Source: Microbacterium dextranolyticum (GTDB lineage: Bacteria; Actinomycetota; Actinomycetes; Actinomycetales; Microbacteriaceae). From it: a DNA stretch of 64,000 nucleotides. Shown here piece after piece: positions 43,876-52,455 of the stretch. The stretch is taken from the NCBI RefSeq assembly GCF_016907295.1, contig NZ_JAFBBR010000001.1:2418001-2482000 (forward strand). The letters are read 5' to 3'. The position numbers and the translations under genes are program-made. Under the pieces are notes generated by a model. The model made no database searches, had not been told where the DNA came from, and saw only the letters and a program-made list of their open reading frames with translations. Positions within the stretch are counted from its first letter, which is position 1, and each line of letters starts with the position of its first letter.

Positions 43876-45531
43876 ATGACAACGGCGTCAGCCACAGCAA
43901 AGCAGCCGAGAGGAGCCCGCGTCGCCGTCCAGCGATTCGGCACGTTCCTCTCCGGCATGATCATGCCGAACATCGCGGCGTTCATCGCGTGGGGCTTCAT
44001 CACGATGCTCTTCATCTCGGCGGGGTGGCTCGGGGGCTGGTTCCCCGTGGCCAACCTGCTGGGCGGCTTCGGCGACGCGGCCACCATCGGCTGGCAGGGA
44101 GCGATGACCACCCTCGCCCAGTCCAAGGACGGCATGACCTTCACGACGTTCGTCGGTCTGGTCGGGCCCATGGTCACCTACCTGCTGCCCCTGCTCATCG
44201 CCAACACCGGCGGCCGCATGGTCTACGGCGAGCGCGGCGGCGTGGTGGCCTCGATCGCCACCATGGGCGTCATCGTCGGCACCGACATCCCCATGTTCCT
44301 CGGTGCGATGATCATGGGTCCGCTCGCGGCCTGGATCACCCAGCAGATGGACAAGCTGTGGGACGGCAAGATCCGCCCCGGCTTCGAGATGCTGGTGAAC
44401 AACTTCTCCGCCGGCATCCTGGGCATGCTGCTCGCGATCTTCGGGTTCTTCGCGTTCGGACCGGTGATGCTGGGCGTCAGCACGTTCCTCGGCGCCGTCG
44501 TCGGCGGCCTCGTCGACGTGCACCTGCTTCCGGTGCTGTCGGTGATCGTGGAGCCTGCTAAGGTGCTGTTCCTCAACAACGCCATCAACCACGGTGTGTT
44601 CACTCCGCTGGGCATCCAGCAGGCCGCCGACACCGGCAAGTCGATCCTGTTCCTCATCGAGGCGAACCCCGGCCCCGGCCTCGGCCTGCTGCTCGCGTTC
44701 ACCTTCTTCGGAATCGGCGCAGCGAAGGCCTCGGCGCCCGGCGCGATCATCATCCAGTTCTTCGGCGGCATCCACGAGATCTACTTCCCGTACGCCCTGT
44801 CGAAGCCGCTGACGATCCTCGCGCTGATCGCGGGTGGTGCGGCCGGCGTGACCACGAACATGGTGCTCGGCGGCGGCCTCGCCTTCCCCGCGGCGCCGGG
44901 AAGCATCATCGCCGTCACCGCCGCCGCCCTCACCCCCGAGGCGGGCGGCGCCGGCAACCTGCTGGTGGTCTACCTGTCGGTCGTCGTGGCCGCAGCGGTC
45001 ACCTTCCTGATCGCCGGTGTCATCCTGCGGGCCTCGCGCAAGCGCGACCTCGCGGCCGAGGCGGCCGGTGGCACGTCGTTCGCCGACGCCATCGAGCAGA
45101 CCGAGGCGAACAAGGGCAAGTCCTCCGACACGCTCGCCGGTCTGCGGGCGAACGCCGCCCACGGCGCCGACCAGAACCCCATGCAGACGGATGCCGCTGC
45201 CGACGCGATCGCCGCAGGCGGCGCCGCGACGACGAAGCAGATCTCGACGATCGTCTTCGCATGCGACGCAGGTATGGGATCGTCCGCGATGGGCGCGAGC
45301 GTGCTCCGCAACAAGATCAAGAAGGCCGGCGTCGAGGGCGTCTCGGTGACCAACAAGGCCATCGCGAACCTCGACGGCAGCGAAGACCTCGTGATCACGC
45401 AGCAGCAGCTGACCGACCGTGCGCGCGGCCGCACGCCCGAAGCGGTGCACGTCTCGGTCGACAACTTCATGAACTCGCCCAAGTACGACGAGGTCGTGAA
45501 CCTGGTCCGCGAGCAGCACGAGCAGTCCTGA
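43876..45531 (+). CDS. mtlA: PTS mannitol transporter subunit EIICB
   Basis: 551 residues from an ATG with GAAGGAGA upstream. The EIIC membrane domain (~20-345) has FGTFLSGMIMPNIAAFIAWGF, GGRMVYGERGGVVA, NNFSAGILGMLLAI and the substrate-region motif FFGGIHEIYFPY. After a linker comes EIIB with IVFACDAGMGSSAMGASVL, Cys463 being the phosphocysteine. EIIA is separate (mtlF), so this is the EIICB form. Imports D-mannitol as mannitol-1-phosphate. A hairpin in the gap to mtlF may tune the ratio of the two messages. Confidence 0.96.
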   Translation: MTTASATAKQPRGARVAVQRFGTFLSGMIMPNIAAFIAWGFITMLFISAGWLGGWFPVANLLGGFGDAATIGWQGAMTTLAQSKDGMTFTTFVGLVGPMVTYLLPLLIANTGGRMVYGERGGVVASIATMGVIVGTDIPMFLGAMIMGPLAAWITQQMDKLWDGKIRPGFEMLVNNFSAGILGMLLAIFGFFAFGPVMLGVSTFLGAVVGGLVDVHLLPVLSVIVEPAKVLFLNNAINHGVFTPLGIQQAADTGKSILFLIEANPGPGLGLLLAFTFFGIGAAKASAPGAIIIQFFGGIHEIYFPYALSKPLTILALIAGGAAGVTTNMVLGGGLAFPAAPGSIIAVTAAALTPEAGGAGNLLVVYLSVVVAAAVTFLIAGVILRASRKRDLAAEAAGGTSFADAIEQTEANKGKSSDTLAGLRANAAHGADQNPMQTDAAADAIAAGGAATTKQISTIVFACDAGMGSSAMGASVLRNKIKKAGVEGVSVTNKAIANLDGSEDLVITQQQLTDRARGRTPEAVHVSVDNFMNSPKYDEVVNLVREQHEQS

Positions 45532-45541
45532 CCCCGATGTC

Positions 45542-45577
45542 GGCGTGGCCGGAGCGGAGATCCGTCCCGGCCACGCC
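45542..45577 (+). terminator. hairpin between mtlA and mtlF
   Basis: An 11-bp stem GGCGTGGCCGG/CCGGCCACGCC with a 14-nt loop, 10 bp after mtlA and 79 bp before the mtlF start. No T-tract follows, so partial termination or mRNA protection is more likely than complete termination. Confidence 0.55.
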
Positions 45578-45655
45578 CACCAGCCATCCGGCTCGTTCAC
45601 GGGAACGACCGCCAGAATCGTCATCATCCGAGAAAGCCAGAGCAAGGAGCACAGC

Positions 45656-46093
45656 ATGGCACGCAGCGTCCTCAACGTCGGACAGATCCGCATCCACCCG
45701 GGATCCACCAGTAAGGAAGAGGCGATTCGCGAGGCGGCGAGCATCCTCGAGGATGCCGGCGCGGTGACCTCGGCCTACTTCGACGCCATGCTGCAGCGCG
45801 AGGCGACCGTCTCGACCTACATGGGCAACGAGCTCGCCATCCCGCACGGCACCAATGAGACCAAGGATGCCATCCTCGATTCCGCGCTCTCGTTCGTGCG
45901 CTACGACGATGGCATCGACTGGGACGGGCAGCACGTGAGCTTCGTCGTCGGCATCGCCGGCAAGGGCGACGAGCACCTCGAGATCCTGTCGCAGATCGCC
46001 CTCATCTTCTCCGAAGACGACGAGGTAGCGCGCCTCAAGCAGGCACAGACGCCCGAAGAGCTGTACGCCATCCTCTCGTCGGTCAACGACTGA
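45656..46093 (+). CDS. mtlF: PTS mannitol EIIA component
   Basis: 145 residues, starting at ATG 45656 with AAGGAG 7 nt before. EIIA of the mannitol/fructose family: STSKEEAIREAASILEDAGAV, then MGNELAIPHGTNETKD, whose His is the phosphorylation site, and FVVGIAGKGDEHLEIL. Receives phosphate from HPr and passes it to the EIIB domain of MtlA. The frame continues upstream through the hairpin but with no family similarity. Confidence 0.95.
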   Translation: MARSVLNVGQIRIHPGSTSKEEAIREAASILEDAGAVTSAYFDAMLQREATVSTYMGNELAIPHGTNETKDAILDSALSFVRYDDGIDWDGQHVSFVVGIAGKGDEHLEILSQIALIFSEDDEVARLKQAQTPEELYAILSSVND

Positions 46094-46105
46094 GGCCGCG
46101 GAACC

Positions 46106-47254
46106 ATGAAAGCCGTTCACTTCGGCGCCGGTAACATCGGCCGCGGGTTCGTCGGACTCCTCCTGCACGAGGGCGGGTACGACCTCGTCTTCTCCGACGT
46201 GGCCGCTCCCCTGGTCGACGCCATCAACGCGGCATCCGAATACACCGTGCACGAAGTCGGCGAGGGCGGTAGCGACAAGGTCGTCACCGGGTTCCGGGCG
46301 CTCAACAGCCAGACCGACCCGCAGGCCGTCGTCGACGAGATCGCGACCTCCGACGTCGTCACCACCGCGGTCGGCCCGACGATCCTGAAGTTCGTCGCCC
46401 CGCACGTGCTCGCCGGTCTCGCCCTGCGCGATCCCGCGGCACCGCCGCTGCAGGTGATGGCGTGCGAGAACGCGATCGGCGCCACCGACATCCTGCGCGA
46501 TGAGATCCGCGCCCAGGCGGGCGACGCCTGGGATGCCGTGTCGGCCCGCGCCGTGTTCGCCAACACCGCCGTCGATCGGATCGTCCCCGCCCAGCCTCCC
46601 GGTGAGGGCGTCGACGTGACGGTCGAGCCGTTCTTCGAGTGGGCGATCGAGCGCGGACCGTTCGGCGACACCCCGCCCTCGATCCCCGGCGCGCACTTCG
46701 TCGACGACCTGGCCCCGTACATCGAACGGAAGCTCTTCACCGTCAACACCGGTCACGCCACGACGGCGTACTTCGGCGCGCAGGCCGGCATCGAGAGAAT
46801 CTCCGACGCGCTCGCCGATCCCGCCATCGCCGCGAAGGTCTCCGCGACCCTGGAGGAGACCTCCGCTCTGCTCGAGGCCGTGCACGGCCTCGATGCCGCC
46901 GAGCTGGCCGAGTACCGCGCGACGATCCTGCGGCGCTTCGCCAACCCGGCATTGCCCGACACCGTCGGCCGCGTCGGACGGCAGCCGCTCCGCAAGCTCT
47001 CCCGCCACGAGCGGTTCGTGGGCCCGGCCGCGGCCGCAGCCGAACGCGGGCTGTCGACGACGGCCCTGGTCGCGGCGATGGGCGCGGCCCTCGCGTTCGA
47101 CGAGCCCGACGACGCCCAGTCGGTCGACCTGCAGCAGCGTCTGCGCACCGAGGACGCCGCCGCCTTCACGACGTCGGTCACCGGACTCGAGCCCGGGCAT
47201 CCGCTGTTCGCCGCCGTCGAAGAGATCGTGCGTCGGCGTCAGGCCGCTTTTTAA
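46106..47254 (+). CDS. mtlD: mannitol-1-phosphate 5-dehydrogenase
   Basis: 382 residues, usual length for MtlD. N-terminal NAD site [16 protein letters not shown]; later [36 protein letters not shown], with the catalytic Lys in the [10 protein letters not shown] motif. Oxidises mannitol-1-phosphate to fructose-6-phosphate with NAD. Starts 12 bp after mtlF, completing the pathway. The stop is followed by TTTTTAATT but no stem, and the next gene starts 22 bp later from its own leaderless promoter. Confidence 0.96.
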   Translation: MKAVHFGAGNIGRGFVGLLLHEGGYDLVFSDVAAPLVDAINAASEYTVHEVGEGGSDKVVTGFRALNSQTDPQAVVDEIATSDVVTTAVGPTILKFVAPHVLAGLALRDPAAPPLQVMACENAIGATDILRDEIRAQAGDAWDAVSARAVFANTAVDRIVPAQPPGEGVDVTVEPFFEWAIERGPFGDTPPSIPGAHFVDDLAPYIERKLFTVNTGHATTAYFGAQAGIERISDALADPAIAAKVSATLEETSALLEAVHGLDAAELAEYRATILRRFANPALPDTVGRVGRQPLRKLSRHERFVGPAAAAAERGLSTTALVAAMGAALAFDEPDDAQSVDLQQRLRTEDAAAFTTSVTGLEPGHPLFAAVEEIVRRRQAAF

Positions 47255-47276
47255 TTCACACGCATAAACTTGAGGG

Positions 47277-48028
47277 ATGACCCGGAAACCGTCTCGTCGT
47301 CGCCGTCTCGTCCTATGGATCGTCGGCGTCCTCGGTGGCTTGGTGGTCGCCGCGATCGCCGGCATCCTCGTCTGGAGCCAGGTCGGCGTCATGACGGCGG
47401 AGCCGGAGCCGCTCGCGGCCGTTCGGGCGGACGCCGCGATCGCGATCACGGACGATGCCGCGGTCATCGTGCTCGCCCCTTCCGCGGGGGGAGGCGATGC
47501 GGGACTCGTCTTCATCCCGGGGGCGAAGGTCGACCCGTGGGCCTACGCGTCGATGCTGGCCGGGTTGGTCGCGGATGACGGCATGACCGTCGTCATCACC
47601 AAGCCGTGGCTGAACCTGGCGTTCTTCGATCTCCGGCCGCTGTCGAGCTTCACCGACCTCGCCCCCGGACCGACCGGTGGCTCGTGGGCGGGCATTCGCT
47701 CGGGGGTGTGCGCGCCTGCCAGCTCTCTTCCGACGCGGACGGTCTCGTGCTGTTCGCCTCGTACTGCGCGAGCGACATCTCGGGATCGCGCCTTCCGGTG
47801 CTGAGCATCTCCGGGTCGGAGGACGGCCTGTCGACTCCGCAGAAGGTCGCGGACGCGCGCGGCATGCTCCCCGCGGACGCCGTCCTGGTCGAGATTCCCG
47901 GCGCGTCGCACGCGTCGTTCGGGGCCTACGGCCCGCAGGCCGGTGACGGTGTCGCCTCGATCCCGGACACGGACGTCGACGCCGTCGTGACCGCACGGGT
48001 CGGCGAGCTCGCCACCACCCTGCACTGA
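47277..48028 (+). pseudogene. alpha/beta hydrolase split by a frameshift
   Basis: The first part (47277 to about 47666) encodes a membrane-anchored N-terminus and the start of an alpha/beta hydrolase (AGLVFIPGAKVDPWAYASM … VITKPWLNLAFFDLRPLSSF). The second part continues in another frame with TDRWLVGGHSLGGVRACQLS, which holds the nucleophile Ser of GHSLGG, then PVLSISGSEDGLSTP and the His in GASHASFG. One extra C in the C5 run at 47662-47666 would join both frames into a normal ~250-residue protein. So this is a one-base deletion, a sequencing error or a programmed slip. TAAACT lies 6 nt before the ATG, so the promoter looks intact. Substrate unknown. Confidence 0.8.
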
Positions 48029-48066
48029 CCCCACCGCAGCCGCCTCCGCCGGCGCTGCCCGACGAC

Positions 48067-48153
48067 GGTCCACAACTCCGGATAATCCGCATCCGTCCCG
48101 CCGCCACGGCCCCCTCCCCCGCGAACGGCCACAGAACTCCGGAGTTGTGAACC
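48067..48153. repeat. ~87-bp palindromic element, copy E1
   Basis: Left arm GGTCCACAACTCCGGATAAT and right arm CCACAGAACTCCGGAGTTGT are inverted copies around AACTCCGGAGTT (full 12-bp palindrome at 48135-48146). Total 87 bp. It lies with E2 in the 438-bp gap before the AbiEi-DUF559 gene. Confidence 0.8.
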
Positions 48154-48273
48154 ACCCGGCCGCTCCACGACCCTGGATCCCCGGCCCGGACACCGCCGCG
48201 CTCCGCGCACCCACGTCCAGCCGGGTCCCGCCGATCTCGCCCGCCACGCCCTTTCTCCCTCTGGCCCGACGCC

Positions 48274-48361
48274 GGGTCACAACTCCGGAGAAATCGCACA
48301 CAAACCGTGCCGCGGCCTTCTCCCGCCGCGGGAGACCACAGGAACTCCGGAGTCGTGAACC
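48274..48361. repeat. ~87-bp palindromic element, copy E2
   Basis: 88 bp with the same arm design as E1: GGGTCACAACTCCGGAGAAA on the left and CCACAGGAACTCCGGAGTCG on the right. The middle is different in sequence but also GC-rich and hairpin-prone. It lies 105 bp before the start of the nuclease-like gene. Confidence 0.8.
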
Positions 48362-48466
48362 GCGGACTCTCCCATCCCCCCCTCCCCAGGTCCCGCAGAA
48401 CGGTGGTTGTCCCCGATCGGCGGATTCCGGTGCCGCGCCACAGTGCGGCCGCGGCAACCTTGCCGC

Positions 48467-49360
48467 ATGCGTCGTCCCGCTCCGTACCATCGGCTCCTCC
48501 CCACCGGTGTCCCGATCTCCCTCCTGCACCGCGCGGATCTGCGCGCCACCGGCGCCACCGGACGCCAGATCACCGACGCGGTGCGCGACGGACGGCTCCT
48601 CCGCCTCCGGCGCGATCGCTATCTTCCTGCCGGCGCGCACCCGACGGTATGCGCCGCGGCGAGGTGGGGCGGCCGCGTGGACTGCGTCTCCGTGCTGCAG
48701 CTGTTCGGCGTCTTCGTGCGTGAGACGGGCAGCCTCCACGTCCAGATGGCACCGGATGCCTCGAGGGTCCCCCGGCCTGACGATGCGGCCCAGGTCATCC
48801 GCCACTGGAGGACGAGCCGTGCCGCCGCGGACGCCACCCTGGCGCCCCTCGATGAGGCGCTCCTCGCGGCGGTGCGCTGTCAACGTCCCCGCGACGCCAT
48901 CGCGACCCTCGACAGCGCGTGGCACCTCGGGGTGGTCGACGAGGCGCGACTGAACGAGCTCTTCGCTCGGTTGCCGCGACGGTACCGCTCGCTGCGTCGC
49001 CTACTGGACAGACGCGCCGAGTCGGGCACAGAGACGCTCGTCCGTCTGATGCTCCGCGCGATCGGGTGCGGCATCGAACTCCAGGTCTCCATCGACGGGG
49101 TGGGCCGTGTCGACCTACTCGTCGACGCGTGGCTCCTCATCGAATGCGACAGCGAGGCGCACCATGGCACCTGGCAGGACCATAAACGCGACCGCCGGCG
49201 GGACGCCGCCGCCGTCGCGCTCGGCTACACCCCGCTCCGACTGCTCGCTGAGGACATCCTGTACCGCCCCGAGTGGGTGGCGGACCTGCTGCGGCGCACG
49301 ATCGCGACCGGGCCCGCCGGCCGCCGCGCGTTCGGTTCTCCGGAAAAACGGGCTCGCTGA
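48467..49360 (+). CDS. AbiEi-like winged helix plus DUF559 (Vsr-fold) nuclease-like protein
   Basis: 297 residues. N-terminal region ISLLHRADLRATGATGRQITDAVRDGRLLRLRRDRYLPA is the AbiEi-type antitoxin winged helix seen in many actinobacterial proteins. The C-terminal ~100 residues match the DUF559/very-short-patch-repair-like PD-(D/E)xK fold: GRVDLLVDAWLLIECDSEAHH, then RDRRRDAAAVALGYTPLRL. The Asp, the ExD and the later Arg/Asp are present, so the nuclease core looks intact. Start ATG 48467 has CAACCT 6 nt upstream. No partner toxin is adjacent. Its 3' end runs into palindromic element E3, and E1 and E2 precede it. Role unknown; defence or DNA processing is possible. Confidence 0.85.
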   Translation: MRRPAPYHRLLPTGVPISLLHRADLRATGATGRQITDAVRDGRLLRLRRDRYLPAGAHPTVCAAARWGGRVDCVSVLQLFGVFVRETGSLHVQMAPDASRVPRPDDAAQVIRHWRTSRAAADATLAPLDEALLAAVRCQRPRDAIATLDSAWHLGVVDEARLNELFARLPRRYRSLRRLLDRRAESGTETLVRLMLRAIGCGIELQVSIDGVGRVDLLVDAWLLIECDSEAHHGTWQDHKRDRRRDAAAVALGYTPLRLLAEDILYRPEWVADLLRRTIATGPAGRRAFGSPEKRAR

Positions 49361-49415
49361 GCGGCTTTCCGGCATCTCTGGCCGCACTCGAGCAGAAACT
49401 CCGGAGTTGTGAACG
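49331..49415. repeat. ~87-bp palindromic element, copy E3, overlapping the nuclease-like gene end
   Basis: The right arm AGAAACTCCGGAGTTGTGAA (AACTCCGGAGTT at 49397-49408) is complete. The left arm (GGTTCTCCGGAAAAAC, 49331-49346) is degenerate and codes for the last residues of the AbiEi-DUF559 protein. Length about 85 bp, as in E1 and E2. Confidence 0.65.
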
Positions 49416-49530
49416 CCGCCCCGAGAGGCGAGCCGGCGCACCGGCCCCGGACAGCCCGCCGCATACCAGTCCGCCCGACCCAGACAGCCCGCCGCCGGTC
49501 AGCCCCGCCCCAGACGGGGCCGAGCTGCGG

Positions 49531-50646
49531 TCAGGCGGTGAAGCCGTCGCCGATCAGCTCGATGAGCTCCTCGCGCTCCTCGACGGAGAGGAAGGCGCCG
49601 GCGGCGGCGTTGAGCTGGAACGCCTCGAGGTCTTCCAGCCGGTAGTCGAACGTCTCGGCGAGCAGGGCCAGCTCGCGGGTGAGCGAGGTGCGGCTCATCG
49701 TCCGGTTGTCGACGTTGACCGTCACAGCGAAGCCGAGCTGGTACAGCAGGTCGAACGGGTGGTCCTCGAGCGCGGTGCCCCAGCGGGAGATCGCGCCGGT
49801 CTGCAGGTTCGACGACGGCGAGAGCTCCAGCGGGATCTCGCGATCGCGCACCCAGCGAGCGAGGTCGCCGAAGGTGACCAGCACCTCGTCGCCCTTCTGC
49901 TGCACGACCTCGAGGTCCTCGGCAATCCGCACGCCGTGGCCGAGGCGCAGCGCACGCCCGTCGATGAGGGCCGATCGGATCGAGTCGAGCCCGGCGGCTT
50001 CACCCGCATGCACGGTGACGGGGAAGAACTCGGATGCCAGGTAGTCGAACGCCTCGCGGTGCTTCGACGCCGGGAAGCCGTCCTCGGCACCGGCGATGTC
50101 GAACCCGACGGCGCCGCGACCTCGGAAAGCGACGGCGAGCTTCGCGATCTCGAGCGAGCGGTCGGCGTGACGCATCGCCGTGATCAGCTGACCGACCCGG
50201 ATGTCACGACCGGTCCCCTCGACGGCGTCTTCGCCCTCCTCGATGCCGTCCTGCACGGCTTCGACCGCTTCTTCGAGGGAGAGTCCGCCCGCGAGGTGCT
50301 GTTCCGGCGCCCAGCGGACCTCGCCGTAGATCACACCGTCCGCGGCGAGATCCTCGACGAACTCCTTCGCGACGCGGCGCAGGCCGTCGGCGGTCTGCAT
50401 GACGGCGGTCGTGAGGTCGAACGTCTTGAGGTACTCGCCGAGCGAGCCCGCATCGCTCTGGTCTTCGAACCAGTCGGCGAGGTCGTCCGCGTCGTCGGCG
50501 GGCACCTCGACGCCGGCCTCGTCGGCGAGCTCGAGGATCGTCTGGGGGCGCAGGGCACCGTCGAGGTGGTCGTGCAGCGACACCTTGGGAAGCGAGCGGA
50601 TCGAGACGCCGTCGAGCTTCGCGTCACCGTGCTGGTCGATGGCCAT
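49531..50646 (-). CDS. add: adenosine deaminase
   Basis: 371 residues of the amidohydrolase family. Zinc and active-site motifs: PKVSLHDHLDGAL (HxH), FPVTVHAGEAAG, LRLGHG and VNVDNRTMSRTSL. Converts (deoxy)adenosine to (deoxy)inosine, the substrate of the nucleoside phosphorylase at 35272. ATG 50646 has GAAGGAG 6 nt before, so it is leadered. Separated from deoA by 95 bp that hold a small direct repeat. Last gene of the nucleoside salvage series. Confidence 0.95.
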   Translation of the reverse strand: MAIDQHGDAKLDGVSIRSLPKVSLHDHLDGALRPQTILELADEAGVEVPADDADDLADWFEDQSDAGSLGEYLKTFDLTTAVMQTADGLRRVAKEFVEDLAADGVIYGEVRWAPEQHLAGGLSLEEAVEAVQDGIEEGEDAVEGTGRDIRVGQLITAMRHADRSLEIAKLAVAFRGRGAVGFDIAGAEDGFPASKHREAFDYLASEFFPVTVHAGEAAGLDSIRSALIDGRALRLGHGVRIAEDLEVVQQKGDEVLVTFGDLARWVRDREIPLELSPSSNLQTGAISRWGTALEDHPFDLLYQLGFAVTVNVDNRTMSRTSLTRELALLAETFDYRLEDLEAFQLNAAAGAFLSVEEREELIELIGDGFTA

Positions 50647-50661
50647 GGGGGGCTCCTTCGG

Positions 50662-50733
50662 GTGGAGGGCGGCCCTTCGACGAGCTCAGGGACCAGGGGT
50701 GTGGAGGGCGGCCCGTCGACGAGCTCAGGACCA
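50662..50733. repeat. two copies of the TCGACGAGCTCAGG intergenic repeat
   Basis: Near-identical units at 50662-50695 and 50702-50733, each GTGGAGGGCGGCCCNTCGACGAGCTCAGG-like. Read on the other strand the core is CCTGAGCTCGTCGA, a short repeat that I recall as widespread between genes of high-GC bacteria. It lies in the deoA-add gap. Confidence 0.7.
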
Positions 50734-50741
50734 GGTGGGGG

Positions 50742-52052
50742 TCAGGCGGTGATGCGCTCGCGGACGATCGGGCCGGATGCCGGGGCATCCGCCGCGATCT
50801 CCCATGCACCCTCGACGGCATCGAGGGCACGCGCGAAGCGCATCCCATCATCCGCCAGAAGGGTGAACAGAGGCTGTCCGGCGACGATGGAATCGCCGGG
50901 CTTGACGTGCAGATCGATGCCCGCGGCGTGGACGACCGGGTCCTGGGCGCGCGCGCGACCCGCCCCGAGGCGCCATGCGGCGACGCCGAACGGCAGCGCC
51001 TCCATCCGTGCGACGACGCCGTCGCGGTCGGCGACGACGGTGTGCGTCTCGCGCGGGACCGGCAGAGCCGCATCGGGGTCGCCGTCCTGCGCCCGGATCA
51101 TCTCCCGCCAGGCATCCATGGCGCGGCCGTCACGCAGGGCTCCCTCGACGTCGGCATCGGGCTGGCCGGCGAGGGCCAGCATCTCCCGCGCGAGGGCGAC
51201 GGTCAGCTCGACCACGTCGGCGGGGCCACCGCCCGCGAGCACCTCGACGGATTCGCGCACCTCGTTGGCGTTGCCGATGGCGAGGCCGAGCGGTGTGTTC
51301 ATGTCGGTGAGGAGGGCCGTCGTGGCGACGCCCGAGTCGGTGCCGAGCGCGACCATCGTGCGGGCGAGCTCACGCGCCTTGTCGATGTCCTGCATGAAGG
51401 CACCTGAGCCGAACTTCACGTCGAGCACGAGCGCCCCGGTGCCCTCCGCGATCTTCTTCGACATGATGCTCGAGGCGATCAGCGGGATCGCCTCGACCGT
51501 GCCGGTGACATCGCGCAGGGCGTAGAGCCGCTTGTCGGCGGGCGCGAGCCCCGATCCTGCGGCGCAGATGACGGCGCCGACTCCGCCGAGCTGGGCGAGC
51601 ATCTCGTCGTTGGACAGCGCTGCGCGCCACCCCGGGATCGACTCGAGCTTGTCGAGCGTGCCGCCCGTGTGCCCGAGTCCGCGGCCGGACAGCTGCGGCA
51701 CGGCGACGCCGAAGGATGCCACGAGGGGCGCCAGCGGCAGGGTGATCTTGTCTCCGACGCCGCCGGTGGAGTGCTTGTCGACGGTGGGCTTGCCGAGGCC
51801 GGCGAAGCTCATCCGCTCGCCCGAGGCGATCATCGCGTCGGTCATGACGCGGATCTCGTCGCGCGTCATGCCGTTCAGCAGCACCGCCATGGCGAACGCC
51901 GCCATCTGCGAGTCGGCCACGTATTCGCGCGTGTAGGCGTCGATCATCCAGCGCAGGGCGTCTTCGGGGACGGCTCCCCCGTCGCGCTTGGCGCGGATGA
52001 CGTCGACGGCGTCGAAGGGCTCGGGGGCGACGGATCCGGTCGGGGCGGTCAT
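50742..52052 (-). CDS. deoA: thymidine phosphorylase
   Basis: 436 residues. Family signature KHSTGGVGDKITLPLAPLVASFG, then SGRGLGHTGGTLDKLESIPG and VLDVKFGSGAFM. Splits thymidine or deoxyuridine with phosphate into base and deoxyribose-1-phosphate. The start ATG 52052 overlaps the cdd stop (ATGA), so it is coupled to cytidine deaminase, whose product uridine/deoxyuridine it can use. A long upstream frame is discarded as shadow of cdd. In the same series as the nucleoside ABC importer. Confidence 0.95.
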   Translation of the reverse strand: MTAPTGSVAPEPFDAVDVIRAKRDGGAVPEDALRWMIDAYTREYVADSQMAAFAMAVLLNGMTRDEIRVMTDAMIASGERMSFAGLGKPTVDKHSTGGVGDKITLPLAPLVASFGVAVPQLSGRGLGHTGGTLDKLESIPGWRAALSNDEMLAQLGGVGAVICAAGSGLAPADKRLYALRDVTGTVEAIPLIASSIMSKKIAEGTGALVLDVKFGSGAFMQDIDKARELARTMVALGTDSGVATTALLTDMNTPLGLAIGNANEVRESVEVLAGGGPADVVELTVALAREMLALAGQPDADVEGALRDGRAMDAWREMIRAQDGDPDAALPVPRETHTVVADRDGVVARMEALPFGVAAWRLGAGRARAQDPVVHAAGIDLHVKPGDSIVAGQPLFTLLADDGMRFARALDAVEGAWEIAADAPASGPIVRERITA

Positions 52053-52447
52053 CGTGCGATCTCCAGGTCTCGGGGGCCGAAGGCATCCGGCAGCACTTCG
52101 TCCATCGTCCGGATGCCCGATACGGTCTCCAGCAGCATGCCGGGCAGGGCGAACTCGTTGAGCAGCTGACGGCAGCGACCGCACGGCATGATGGTCTCGC
52201 CGTCGTTGTTGACGCAGACGAAGGCCACCAGCTGGCCGCCGCCCGACATCTGCAGGTCGCCGACGAGAGCGCATTCGGCGCACAGCCCCACCCCGTAGGA
52301 GGCGTTCTCGACGTTGCATCCCGAGACGATCCGTCCGTCTCCGACCAGCGCCGCCGCTCCCACCCGGTAGCGGGAGTAGGGCGCGTACGCGCGCTGCATG
52401 GCGTCGGTGGCGACGGCGCGCAGCTCGTCCCAGTCGATGTCGGTCAT
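52049..52447 (-). CDS. cdd: cytidine deaminase
   Basis: 132 residues from ATG 52447; a GTG at 52459 would overlap the permease stop and has GGAG too close. Zn-binding cytidine deaminase motifs: NVENASYGVGLCAECALVG (the first Cys, with Glu as proton shuttle nearby) and IMPCGRCRQLLNEF (the two further Cys). Deaminates cytidine and deoxycytidine. Sits between the ABC permease and deoA, directly processing imported pyrimidine nucleosides. Confidence 0.94.
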   Translation of the reverse strand: MTDIDWDELRAVATDAMQRAYAPYSRYRVGAAALVGDGRIVSGCNVENASYGVGLCAECALVGDLQMSGGGQLVAFVCVNNDGETIMPCGRCRQLLNEFALPGMLLETVSGIRTMDEVLPDAFGPRDLEIAR

Positions 52448-52455
52448 GGGAAGGG

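Noticed and set aside
48145..48953. 268-codon frame beginning inside palindromic element E1
   Set aside because: It overlaps the AbiEi-DUF559 gene in another frame; Pro/Arg/Ser-rich, no domain.
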